Below, piece by piece: positions 55,480 to 64,000 of a DNA stretch of 64,000 nt. The stretch is from NCBI RefSeq assembly GCF_017591425.1, contig NW_024467106.1, forward strand, positions 27,890,501-27,954,500, given 5' to 3'. The notes below the pieces were generated by a model that made no database searches, had not been told where the DNA came from, and saw only the letters and a program-made list of their open reading frames with translations. Made by a program: the position numbers and the translations under genes. Each line of letters begins with the position of its first letter. The first letter of the stretch is position 1. The stretch comes from Ochotona curzoniae (lineage: Eukaryota; Chordata; Mammalia; Lagomorpha; Ochotonidae).

Positions 55480-56095
55480 AAAATGCATTTTGTGGGAAAA
55501 TGTAAAGATAAAAATAAGCATGCACTTCATTTCTGTGCATAATTTCCATGAAGCTCGAGACACCTTTGCATGCAATGATAGCAACCATTGAATCCATCCC
55601 GGGAGAACTGAGTCCTGGAATCTGACCGTAACAATGCAGTCTTTTTTACATTATCAACAGAAGAGAAATGAGTGCCCTTTAAAGATTTTGTTTTTAAAGA
55701 TTATAGAACAAAAGGAAGTCAGAAGGAGCCAAATCAGCCCGTAAAGTGGATGCGCAATGATTTTCCATCGAAACTCTTACAGTATCGCCTTTGCTCAGTG
55801 AGAGGCAGGAGCAGGATGGTGGAGAAGGACTCTCCAGGGAAGCTTTTTTTTTTTTTGTGGTGCTTGCTGGCTAAGCTTTCTGCTAACTTTCTCAAAACAC
55901 TCTCCTAAGAAGTAGTGGTCATGCTTTGGCCCTTGGAAATTCAGTGAGCAAGATGCCTTGAGCATCTACAAAAGCATTGCCATGACACTTGCTCCTGAAG
56001 CACCTGCTCTGGTTTTGACTGGACCACTTCTGCCTCTGGATGTTCCACTTTCAATCCACTTTCAATCTCTGCTAATGTATCATCTAGAAAAACAG
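55480..56095 (-). mobile_element. Mariner-like DNA transposon relic (transposase antisense)
   Basis: Reading the minus strand, the segment near 55.69-55.75 kb encodes the mariner signature DLAPSDFLLF, and about 55.92-55.99 kb encodes a GNAFVDAQGILLTEF-like stretch that matches the VFWDxxGILL region of mariner transposases. Order and spacing agree with the C-terminal half of the protein. There are stops and frameshifts, so it is inactive. An A/T run near 55845 interrupts it, and an old CSINE follows. Confidence 0.8.
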
Positions 56096-56104
56096 CAAAT
56101 AGGA

Positions 56105-56258
56105 AACTCGAATGAAGTTCCTGGCTCCTGACTTTGGCCTGATCCTGCCGCAACCAATGTGTGTAGCCCTCTGGGGAGTGAACCAGCAGGTCTTTCTCTC
56201 TATGTTTCTCTATTTCTCTTCCTTTTTCTCTATTGCTTGGATTTTGAAATACATAAGT
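56105..56258 (+). mobile_element. Old CSINE 3' half, + strand
   Basis: AGTTCCTGGCTCCTGACTTT, GGGGAGTGAACCAGCAGGTC and a TTTTGAAATACATAA tail, interrupted by the following younger CSINE. Confidence 0.75.
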
Positions 56259-56586
56259 CAGGCACAGCACAATAGTCTAGTGGTTAAAGTCCTTGTGTTG
56301 CACGCACCAAGATTCCATATGGGAGCCAGTTCATATACTGGCTGTTCCACTTCCCTTCCAACTCCCTTCTTGTGGCCTGGGAAAGCAGTAGAAGATGTTT
56401 CAGGGCTTTGGGACCCTGAATCCACGTGGGAGACACAGCAGATACTCATGGCTCCTGATTGACTCAGTTCCAACCTTTGTAGTCACTTGGAGAGTGAACC
56501 AGTGGATGGAAGACCTTTCTCTCTATCTCTCCTTCTCTGTAAATTTGAATTTCCAGTAAAAATAAATAAAACTTTTTTTTAAAAAG
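56259..56586 (+). mobile_element. CSINE nested in an older CSINE tail, + strand
   Basis: CAGGCACAGCACAATAGTCT head to AAATAAATAAAACTTTTTTT tail. ACATAAGTC and GCATAAATC flank it, and the old SINE's tail resumes as ATCAATCTTTAAAAAA. Confidence 0.88.
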
Positions 56587-56641
56587 GCATAAATCAATCT
56601 TTAAAAAACTCTTTGAAATCGATCCATAGTTTTTTTGTAAT

Positions 56642-56997
56642 ATGCATTTTCTCCATGAACTTGGTGAAGATCCCTAGAGATACTTTTCCACAGATCTCTA
56701 AGGGAAGTTGCATGACCTTTAGAGTGTTTTTTTTTTGTGAACATGGAGAGTGTGGAGTAGGCTAAATAAGTATGTGTGTGACATCGGAGGAATGAGTATG
56801 TGGGGGGAATGAGGGGTGGGCACGGGGCTTGGGAATGAAAGGAAAAGCAAAGCAGGAAAGGGCCTTGCCTAGAATGGATGAAGAGCATCTCTAATCCAGG
56901 CTGTGGCTCCTGCAGCCTCTGCTAATGAGATCTAAAAAAATGGTGCAGTGCTGTAACCTCAGAGGATGAGTGGGAGGAGGCTGTGATACTCCAGGCA
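56642..56997 (+). repeat. Left arm of 0.35-kb inverted duplication
   Basis: Matches the reverse complement of 58829-59185 with about six substitutions and two length changes (an internal T-run and a TTTT/TT difference at the outer end). The sequence continues smoothly into an older dispersed repeat on its right, so this looks like the source copy. It starts ATGCATTTTCTCCATGAAC. Confidence 0.95.
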
Positions 56998-57120
56998 GAG
57001 GAGATAATACAGGAATGGGAACATGACTAGCACCCAGGATCCTGGCAGGAAGAGAAGGCTGGGGGAGACTCTTAGGGGCCCACAAGCTTTATGAAGGATT
57101 CTGGATTTTGTCCCATGCAA
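56998..57120 (+). repeat. Ancient dispersed repeat next to left arm
   Basis: GGAGATAATACAGGAATGGG and GAAGGATTCTGGATTTTGTC match the old repeat type also suspected at 37.8-38.1 and 58.34-58.62 kb. It shows the left arm is in its original context. Confidence 0.45.
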
Positions 57121-57394
57121 TTACGGAATACAAACTACACTCAGAAAATCTCTGAGATGTGTGCAATCTTTTATGGTATATGAATGGGCCAGAAAGGGAT
57201 AAGGGACTGGCCCAGGGCCACACTGTAACATAATTGGTCCAATGTCTAGGTTTCTTGACTTTTGTTAAGAGGATTTCTTCTTTTCTCCACTTTGTGCTGG
57301 GAACTAGGCTGTCCTTGGAGAAAGAGACCTGAACTTCAGAGGACCTGTGTCATGGGACTTAGACTAGCAGTCAAGTAGTCCTGATTTAGGGGTC

Positions 57395-57660
57395 AGGTGT
57401 TGAGCCTGACAGTTAAGACACCAGTTCAAACAGCTTTATCCTGTGTCAGAGTGCCTGGCTTGGAAGCCTGGTTCTGGCTTCTGACTCTAGCTTCTTGCAA
57501 ATGGAGACCCTGAGAGATGGCTCAGTAACTATGTTCTTGCTGCCCACATGGGATACCAGATTCCTGGGTTCCTGGTTTCAGCTTGGCCCAACTCTGGCTG
57601 GTCATTTGGGAAATGAAGCAGGAGATGCAAGATATCTTTCTCTTTTTCCCCCTCACATAA
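57395..57660 (+). mobile_element. Old CSINE, + strand
   Basis: GTGTTGAGCCTGACAGTTAA, TGTCAGAGTGCCTGGCTTGG, ATTTGGGAAATGAAGCAGGA. Confidence 0.65.
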
Positions 57661-58738
57661 AATAATCCTGAACTGGGATGTGATGTCTGTGGCATTGGTG
57701 GCGCCAGTGAACATACCTCCCCATGTTCATGCCTTTTGTGAAGTCCTCTCCCCTTGGATCTGCACTGGGTCTGTGACTTGCTTTCCAAAAGGATGTGGCG
57801 GAGCAGCACTCTCCCAACTCAGAGCTTACACCTTAAGGATATATCTGATCTTTAAGTCCTGAGCTGCCATGTCAAAACTCTGGCTACCTTGCAAGGCAGG
57901 TTACAAAGAGAGGCCATGAACAGAGCCTGCGTGGCAGGAGCACAACTCCAAGACTAACCAGAGACAGAGCACTAGCTGACCCAGCCTACCCAGCAGATCT
58001 GCCAGCTGAATGCAGGCACATGAGTGACCACCAGCAGGCAAGACCAGCAGAAGAATGTTCAGGCTGAGCCCAGCCCAGATTACAGTCATAAACAAGGAAA
58101 GCCACAACAATTAAGAGTGGTTTGTTATGCTAGGAATAGATGATCAAAACACGCAGGATGAAGTGGAGATTGGAAAAAAGTTGAAGGGGACAAAATATGG
58201 ACAACCCGGGGCCCGAAATCAATAACTCAAAGAGCTGAGCTGGGAGAAGTTACAGAAAGTGGAGATGAGTTGTGAGCAGCATCAGTGCATTTCAACAGTT
58301 CTCCCTCTGTCTCCCCCACCTGAGACCTACTATGTACCTAACCTTGGGTGGGGCTGATGCAGAGACAGAGGAATGACACTTCCCAGTGGAGAGGCCAGCT
58401 GAACCTCAACAATAATGGTGCAAAGTAGGAAGTATACTGTTCCCTGAAGGAGAGGAGACCAAGGGACAGAGATGTTGGAAAGGATGAGTGGTTTGCTTGG
58501 AGTGACAACCAGGGAAGGCTTCATGGAGAAGCTGGAACTTAACTTGGTTCTTGAAAAGTAGAGTTTAGAGTTGGAGAGAAAACTGTGGAGGATTTTCTGG
58601 ATGTAAAAGGAGTCATGGTTGGGATGTCTGGGCCCTCGGAGAGTCACCTGTAGCCAGTCCAGGTGTGGACAACAGTGTTGCTTAGAGTCCAGGATAAATC
58701 CCCCAAGCCACACCCCCAAGAAGGTGATTTATTGTAAG

Positions 58739-58771
58739 ATTCATTCATTCATTCATTCATTCACTCATTCA
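58739..58771 (+). repeat. (TTCA)n simple repeat at SINE tail
   Basis: ATTC/TCAT repeat preceding a minus-strand CSINE, matching the arrangement at 17.75 kb. Confidence 0.85.
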
Positions 58772-58830
58772 AAATGCAGAGACAGACAGAGAAAGAGCGA
58801 TCTTCTATCTGCTGATTCACTCCCCAAATG
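58772..58830 (-). mobile_element. CSINE, - strand, tail part (split element)
   Basis: AGAGACAGACAGAGAAAGAG and TGATTCACTCCCCAAATG, the tail-side part of a CSINE cut by the inverted duplication. Confidence 0.85.
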
Positions 58831-59185
58831 CCTAGATTATCACAGCCTCCTCCCACTCATCCTCTGAGGTTACAGCACTGCACCATTTTTTTAGATCTCA
58901 TTAGCAGAGGCTGCAGGAGCCACAGCCTGGATTAGAGACGCTCTTCATCCATTCTAGGCAAGGCCCTTCCCTGCTTTGCTTTTCCTTTCATTCCCAAGCC
59001 CCGTGCCCACCCCTCATTCCCCCCACATACTCATTCCTCCGATGTCACACACATACTTATTTAGCCTACTCCACACTCTCCATGTTTACAAAAAAAAAAA
59101 AACACTCTAAAAGTCATGCAACTTCCCTTAGAGATCTGTGGAAAAGTATCTCTAGGGATCTTCACCAAGTTCATGGAGAATGCAT
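58829..59185 (-). repeat. Right arm of inverted duplication, inserted in a CSINE
   Basis: Inverted copy of 56642-56997. It exactly interrupts a minus-strand CSINE: CCCCAAATG (58822-58830) precedes it and CCTCAAATG (59186-59194) follows, where an intact CSINE reads once through CCCCAAATGGCTGCAAC. It is therefore the derived copy. Confidence 0.93.
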
Positions 59186-59419
59186 CCTCAAATGACTGCA
59201 ACTGCCAGGACTGGGCCAGACTGAAGCCAGGAACTACATTCAGGGCTGCAGGGACCCAAGCATCCCATGTGGCTGAAGGGACCATCTTCTGCTGCCTTCC
59301 CAGGTACTTTTGCAGGAAATTGGATTAGAAGTGGAGCAGCTGGAATTCAAACCCATGCTTATGTAGAATGCCGACCTCACATGTAGTGGCTTAACATGCT
59401 GTAGCATGATGCCAGCCTT
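59186..59419 (-). mobile_element. CSINE, - strand, head part (split element)
   Basis: Resumes CCTCAAATGACTGCAACTGC and runs to the head end TAGCATGATGCCAGCCTT. It continues the element broken at 58830. Confidence 0.85.
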
Positions 59420-60334
59420 GGAAATCATATCTTAAAACTAAAATAAGTCTGAGTAATTGTCTGGTTATATGAATTAGGGATAAAATGAACGCCAAGTGAG
59501 TAAGATGTCTCCCAAGGTAGCTCATGTTATGATCAAGGATTCAGAGACAAATAAATGTCTAAGAATAGATACAGCACATTAATTTTTCATTGATCATATC
59601 ATTTTCATGATCATTAAAAATGTAGACTTTTGGGCAAGAAACACCTTCATTAAATGGGAGAAAAGAGATATTTGGGAGGGTGTGGTATCTTTCCCTGTGT
59701 TTCCTTGGTGTGCCACCAATGGTTGGTGGGATGGACCTGTTAGGGTCTCACAGGAAGGGGCTGGAGAGTCCAGGGTGAGGGGAACAGAAGGCTATGCAGA
59801 GTTTCTGATCCAGGGTGACCACCCAACATCTCTCTTTGCAGCACAGGCTCAGGCACATGGGAGAAGCTCAGAGCAGTTTCTGTTGCTAGAATCGCTCATA
59901 CTTGTCCATTACCCGTATGAAAAGTAAACTCCAAAGAAGGCTGAGGACCCAGGTGTCCACACCCTAGGGACAGAATGAAGTCCCAGGGTTGTTTCTTGGC
60001 TCCCCGCCATGCTCTCTGCACCCCACCTCCATGCCTTGTACCTGGAAGTTTGGCCCCACGTATCAGATCTGCAGAAGAGAGAAAGCTGGCCTCCAGGCCC
60101 ACTTGCTTCTTCCTAGGCTATTCCTGGAGCTGCCTCAAGAAGACAGCAAATCAACCGAGAACAACCACCTTAGCAATGCACACCCCACACACAACAATGT
60201 TCAGAGAGGCCAAGACAACCAGAGAGGCAGCAAGTGCAGCTTTGAGCAGAGAGATGTAAGAGAACCTGGAAGTTGAAAGCCAGTCATTGACTTCTGCTCA
60301 GAACTGGTGCATGGTGAGGAAGACTGACCCTCTT

Positions 60335-60418
60335 ACCACCAGAGTTACAGTTAGAGATTTTTCACTTCTCTTTGTGCTTCATGGGCAAATTATTTACCCT
60401 CTCAAGACCCTGTTTCCC
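60335..60418 (+). repeat. MIR fragment
   Basis: CATGGGCAAATTATTTACCC and CAAGACCCTGTTTCCCAG match the MIR middle; cut off by a CSINE. Confidence 0.65.
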
Positions 60419-60610
60419 AGGCCCAACGCAATGGCTTCGTTAGGATCCATGGGATCCCTTCCAGCACCAAGAGCCTATGTGGGAACCAGTTTTTGTTCCA
60501 ACTATTCTACTTCCCATCCAGCTCCCTAATTGTGGGCTTGGGAAAGCAACAGACATAGTCCAAGTCCTTGGGACCCTGCACCCACGTGAGAGGCCCAAAA
60601 GAAGCTCCTT
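60419..60610 (+). mobile_element. CSINE, 5' two thirds, + strand
   Basis: AGGCCCAACGCAATGGCTTC head to GGCCCAAAAGAAGCTCCTTG, where it stops and another CSINE starts. Confidence 0.85.
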
Positions 60611-60611
60611 G

Positions 60612-60930
60612 TGGGCCCAGCAGCGTGGCCTAGCAGCTAAAGTCCTCGCCTTGAACACACCCGGATCCCATATGGGCACCGGTTCTAATCCCAGCAGCTC
60701 CACTTCCCATCCAGCTCCCTACTTGTGGGCTTGGGAAAGCAATAGAACACAGTCCAGGATACTGAACCCACGTGGGAGGCCCAAAAGAAGCTCCTTGCTT
60801 CTTCTCAGCTGTGGTTGTTGTGGCCACTTGGGCAGTAAACCAGTGGATGGAATGGTATCTTTCTCTGTCTCTTCTTCTCTCTGTAAATCTGACTTTCCAA
60901 TAAAAACAAATAAACCTTAAAAAAAAAAAG
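60612..60930 (+). mobile_element. Young CSINE, + strand
   Basis: TGGGCCCAGCAGCGTGGCCT head, GGTTCTAATCCCAGCAGCTC B-box, CAATAAAAACAAATAAACC tail. Shares the private variant TTGTGGGCTTGGGAAAGCAA with its left neighbour. Confidence 0.92.
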
Positions 60931-61620
60931 AGAGAGAGATTCCATCCTCTCTTTGGAAAACAGTGTACTAGTGCCTTCTGGAATTATTTATGAGAATTAG
61001 TGACATGATGTATGCAAAGAATCACACTCACCAGAGGTCATTGGCTGGGGTGGGGCCCACCACCTGAAGCTGTGCTTCCCTGCCCAGAAGGATCCATGGA
61101 TCTCCCAGCTTCTCTTGAGGGTCCCTGACCCTCAGCCCTCGGAAACAACAACGTGGTGTCATTTTATTTTCTCTATTATAAGATTAAATCTAATCTTGAA
61201 AAAAACATCAGAGCAGAGGTAAAATTAAAAACAAGAAAGGAAATAGTAATCAATAGAAACCAAATATAACAGCTCTGTAAAAATATTTTTCTTTCTGTTG
61301 TTGGTGTCAAAATTCTAGACAAACTTCAGAAAATGAAAATATGAAAGGGAGACATAGAACTGAAAGCAATAACAAAACAGCAAAGTGATACAAAACATTT
61401 TTTTTTTTTAATAAAAGGGATACGTGCTTATGGTAAGAAAAAAAGTCAGGCAGTATATTCCCTGAAGGGTTTAAGGTAAGCAATAACTGTTTTCATTCTT
61501 CTGGTTATCCTCAACCTTGATCATATTAGCCAGACTTTGCTACTCTCCACAGTAAACACCTGCTATCTGTTGTTTTTCCATTGCAAGTGATGGTCTCCAC
61601 TTTGAAACATTCTATTTTCA

Positions 61621-61955
61621 GGGCTAGGCGTGGTAGCCTACTGGCTAAAGTCCTCACCTTGAATGTGCCAGGATCCTATATAGGCACCAGTTCGTATCCC
61701 TGCAGCCCTGCTTCCCCTCCAGCTCCCTGCTTGTGGCCTGGAAAAGCAGCAGAGGATGGCCCAAAGTCTTGGGACCCTGCATCAATGTGGGAGACCTGGA
61801 AGAAGTTCCAGGCTCTTGGCTTTGGATCAACTCAGTTCCAGCCGTTGAGGTCACTTGGGGAGTAAACCAGTGAATGAAAGATCTCTCTCTCTGTGTCTCT
61901 CCTCCTCTCTGTATATCTGACTTTCCAATAAAAATAATAAATAAATTGTTTTTAA
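61621..61955 (+). mobile_element. Young CSINE, + strand
   Basis: GGGCTAGGCGTGGTAGCCTA head, GTTCGTATCCCTGCAGCCC B-box, AATAAAAATAATAAATAAAT tail. Confidence 0.92.
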
Positions 61956-61959
61956 AATT

Positions 61960-62251
61960 CGATTTCCATTTTATTTGAAGGGCAGACAGTGAGAGAGAAA
62001 GAGGTATCTGCTGGTTTACTCCCTAGCTTCCCCAAGAGCTGGGGGTGTGAGCCAGACCAAAGCCAGGCATCTTGATTCAATATGAGTTTCCCACGTGGCT
62101 AGCAAAAACCTGAGTACTTGAGCCATCACCTGCTGCCTTCCAAGGTGCCTATGAACAGGGAGATGGAACTGGGAGCAGAGCTGGGACTCCAACCAAGCAC
62201 ACTGACACAAATGTGAGCATCGCCCTGCACTGAAGGCTTGCCCAGGACCCA
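61960..62251 (-). mobile_element. Old CSINE, - strand
   Basis: TTATTTGAAGGGCAGACAGT, CCATCACCTGCTGCCTTCCA, AGAGCTGGGACTCCAACCAA; tail-to-tail with the preceding young element. Confidence 0.8.
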
Positions 62252-62721
62252 GTGCTGGGAGATGACAGCATTTAGAGATTCTCAGGGGAATCTGATCTGC
62301 TAGAAGATAGTGCACACCATGTGAAGGAATTAAATGCTTTCCCAGAAACTGACAACATAAAGGTATCAATCAAAGAAACTCCCCACAGGAAGTCCAGATA
62401 GCCACACAATTGAACTTTATCCTGCTCATCAGCCGGGCACTCTTGAAAGACCCAGGGAAGCCATCCAAAATTTAAAAAAAAAAAAAAATTAAAAGGCAAC
62501 ACTTTAAACATACTGCAAAGTCTTCAAAAAACAGGCCTAAGTCCAGTGAAGCCCTGCAGAACTGTAATCTTGCTCAGTAGCCCAAGAAATACAAGGAGCT
62601 CTAAAGCCAGTGCGTCTCTCTTTAGGGTTGTATACTATCAGAAAGTAAGACTGTCACAGGCTCATCATTGGGTGGCATATTGTGACATCAGGTTTTAGAA
62701 GCATGTGAACAGACAATGCAC

Positions 62722-63050
62722 CCCTGCTGTGACCTGAATGTTGGTGTCCCCAAGACTTCTGCTGCCAGCCAACCCCCACAGTGCCAGTATCAGGAGAGTG
62801 AGGCTTCCAGGAGGTGACTGGGTCTCAGAAGTCGCACCACTGTGAATGGAATCTGTTTACAGAGACTTGCATGTGCCCCTTCTTCTGTGTGACAATGCAG
62901 ACGCCACCTCCAAGGGACAGGCACCTTGAACTCAGCCTTCCCAATGCCCATAACTGAGAATCATCAATTCCTGTGGCTTATCAATGACCCTGTTCTAGGT
63001 ATTTGGTTACAGCAGCCCAAGTGCATTGCAACAAATATACTAGATTTTAT
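62722..63050 (+). mobile_element. MLT1-type LTR remnant (ERVL-MaLR)
   Basis: Starts with TGTGACCTGAATGTTGGTGT, then a CCAGGAGGTGACTGGGTCTC segment, and ends with TTGGTTACAGCAGCCCAAGTG. This is the order of motifs of MaLR LTRs. Diverged and non-coding. Assignment is by recall of the family layout. Confidence 0.65.
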
Positions 63051-63073
63051 TGAAATCATCTATGGAAAGTGTG

Positions 63074-63146
63074 AGGCTAGGGGCCAGAGTGATGCTGTAG
63101 TGTACTAATCCTGCACCTAATGCCTGCATTCCATAGAACCCGTTTG

Positions 63147-63147
<1 letters not shown>
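63074..63147 (+). mobile_element. CSINE head, split by L1
   Basis: Starts GGGGCCAGAGTGATGCTGTAG, a CSINE 5' end. The element resumes after the L1 at 63976 with AGAACCAGTTTGTGTCCTGG and runs off the window. Confidence 0.75.

Positions 63148-63203
<56 letters not shown>
63148..63203 (+). repeat. (CA)28 microsatellite at L1 5' end
   Basis: Uninterrupted CA run of 28 copies between the left target-site copy and recognisable L1 sequence; it lies inside the inserted unit. Confidence 0.97.
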
Positions 63204-63205
<2 letters not shown>

Positions 63206-63975
63206 TTAGAATAGATAGAGAACAACAAGGAAAGCTTAGAACCAGACAGGAAACAGGAAACGGTCAGTGTGAACTCACACATACCTTGCTAGGTAGGACA
63301 CAAAGATTAATTACTCCTCACTAAGGTATTGAAGACTTCTCTGCACACCCCTCCTCAAACTGTTCTGCACTTCAACTGTTGACATATGCCTTGGTAGAGT
63401 TGTAAGCCAGTTTAGACTATCCTAAAATCTGCCAAGGTCAGCAAAAATTATGCTTCAATTCTATAAACTGTTAAATACTAAAATGAAAATAGACACGAGA
63501 CAGCTGAATAGTACCATATAGCCATTTTAAAGTATATAGAATCCAGTTGTATATAAACTAAAATTGAAATGTCAATAAAGTAGTCACAGGATGTGGTTAA
63601 GAATTTGCATTTTAACATATTTGTTACTCAATACCATGTCAATTAATTCCATAATGTTGTAAATTGTTGTTGATGTTATGCTGTGGCTTTTTACTGGACG
63701 GGATGATATTCTGCCAGCTCTGCCTTCAGACCAGAGATGGTCTCCCCAAGAAACCATTGAATCTATCTGGACAATAAGATGCTGGACTCTATGCTTGGTA
63801 TATGCTTGCAATGAAAGAATCTTGACTGAATTTGAACTGTACTACTGCAACAACATGGAGGAATCCGCCACGGGGGCGGGGGGGTGGGGGTGGGGACAGG
63901 GACAGGTTGGGGGAATCCCAGAGCCTATGAAACTGTGTCACATAATGCGATGTAATTAATAATAATAATAAAAAA
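63148..63975 (+). mobile_element. 5'-truncated lagomorph-type L1, 3'UTR end
   Basis: 3'UTR-like wording (CATGTCAATTAATTCC, then CCTTCAGACCAGAGATGGTC and AACAATAAG-type text), a G-rich tract near 63873-63896 and an AATAATAATAATAAAAAA tail. It is flanked by 13-bp copies AGAACCCGTTTGT (63135-63147) and AGAACCAGTTTGT (63976-63988), one mismatch. It carries no intact reading frame. Confidence 0.85.
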
Positions 63976-64000
63976 AGAACCAGTTTGTGTCCTGGCTGTT

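Larger units (their letters stand above)
45613..64000. other. Intergenic region downstream of ANKS6
   Basis: No splice-supported exon, CpG island or conserved protein segment was found in these 18.4 kb. The content is CSINEs, L1 fragments, a mariner relic, an MLT1-type LTR, MIRs, microsatellites and the inverted duplication. In human the next gene downstream on the same strand is GABBR2, so its GC-rich first exon would be expected beyond the window; this is inference from synteny. The stretches 48306-49244, 50496-51607, 57661-58735 and 59420-60330 show nothing recognisable. Confidence 0.7.

Noticed and set aside
59821..60270. Possible small gene with exon-like CTTTGCAG acceptor near 59832
   Set aside because: Only a single acceptor-like motif; no matching donor and no protein resemblance.
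45613..64000. First exon of GABBR2
   Set aside because: Expected from human gene order, but no CpG island, signal-peptide exon or matching protein segment was found.

Overview
This window is mammalian genomic DNA carrying one complete protein-coding gene on the + strand. The gene is the orthologue of ANKS6 (SamCystin / NPHP16), a ciliopathy and cystic-kidney gene. Fifteen coding exons were traced by hand from about 1.4 kb to 43.0 kb. Every intron is GT..AG, all junction phases agree, and the joined frame is 2604 nt (867 residues plus stop). It runs from an ankyrin-repeat array to a C-terminal SAM domain with no frameshift or premature stop, so the copy looks functional.

The source is a lagomorph. 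The window is full of tRNA-derived C-type SINEs (CSINE) on both strands. They are recognised by a pol III B-box near GGTTCTAATCCC, a pyrimidine-rich GTCTCTC stretch and an AATAAA-type tail. A young L1 3' end with the lagomorph-type 3'UTR and a G-rich tract lies at 63.2-64.0 kb. A pika (Ochotona) seems more likely than rabbit from the look of the young CSINE copies, but that is a judgement from memory.

Layout. 1-960: upstream flank with an old SINE. About 960-1850: CpG island with promoter and exon 1. 1771-9518: intron 1, with a 42-bp and a 45-bp minisatellite. 9.5-25.9 kb: exons 2-11, with a 30-bp minisatellite filling much of intron 3. 25.9-32.4 kb: intron 11, with an AT-rich repeat-poor island, several CSINEs and an ancient 5'-inverted L1. 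32.4-43.0 kb: exons 12-15. 43.0 to about 45.6 kb: probable 3'UTR ending near a single AATAAA. About 45.6-64.0 kb: repeat-rich intergenic DNA with no convincing gene. In human the next gene in this direction is GABBR2; no exon of it was recognised here.

The clearest unexpected structure is a pair of inverted, about 98% identical 0.35-kb segments at 56.64-57.00 and 58.83-59.19 kb. The second copy sits inside a CSINE and is flanked by a 9-bp near-duplication of SINE sequence, so it looks like a recent local templated insertion. Other points of note are an antisense mariner transposase relic, a NAGNAG acceptor at exon 12, a possible 23-nt cassette exon in intron 11, and inverted SINE pairs. No CRISPR array, operon, RNA gene outside SINEs, or novel multi-gene system was found.
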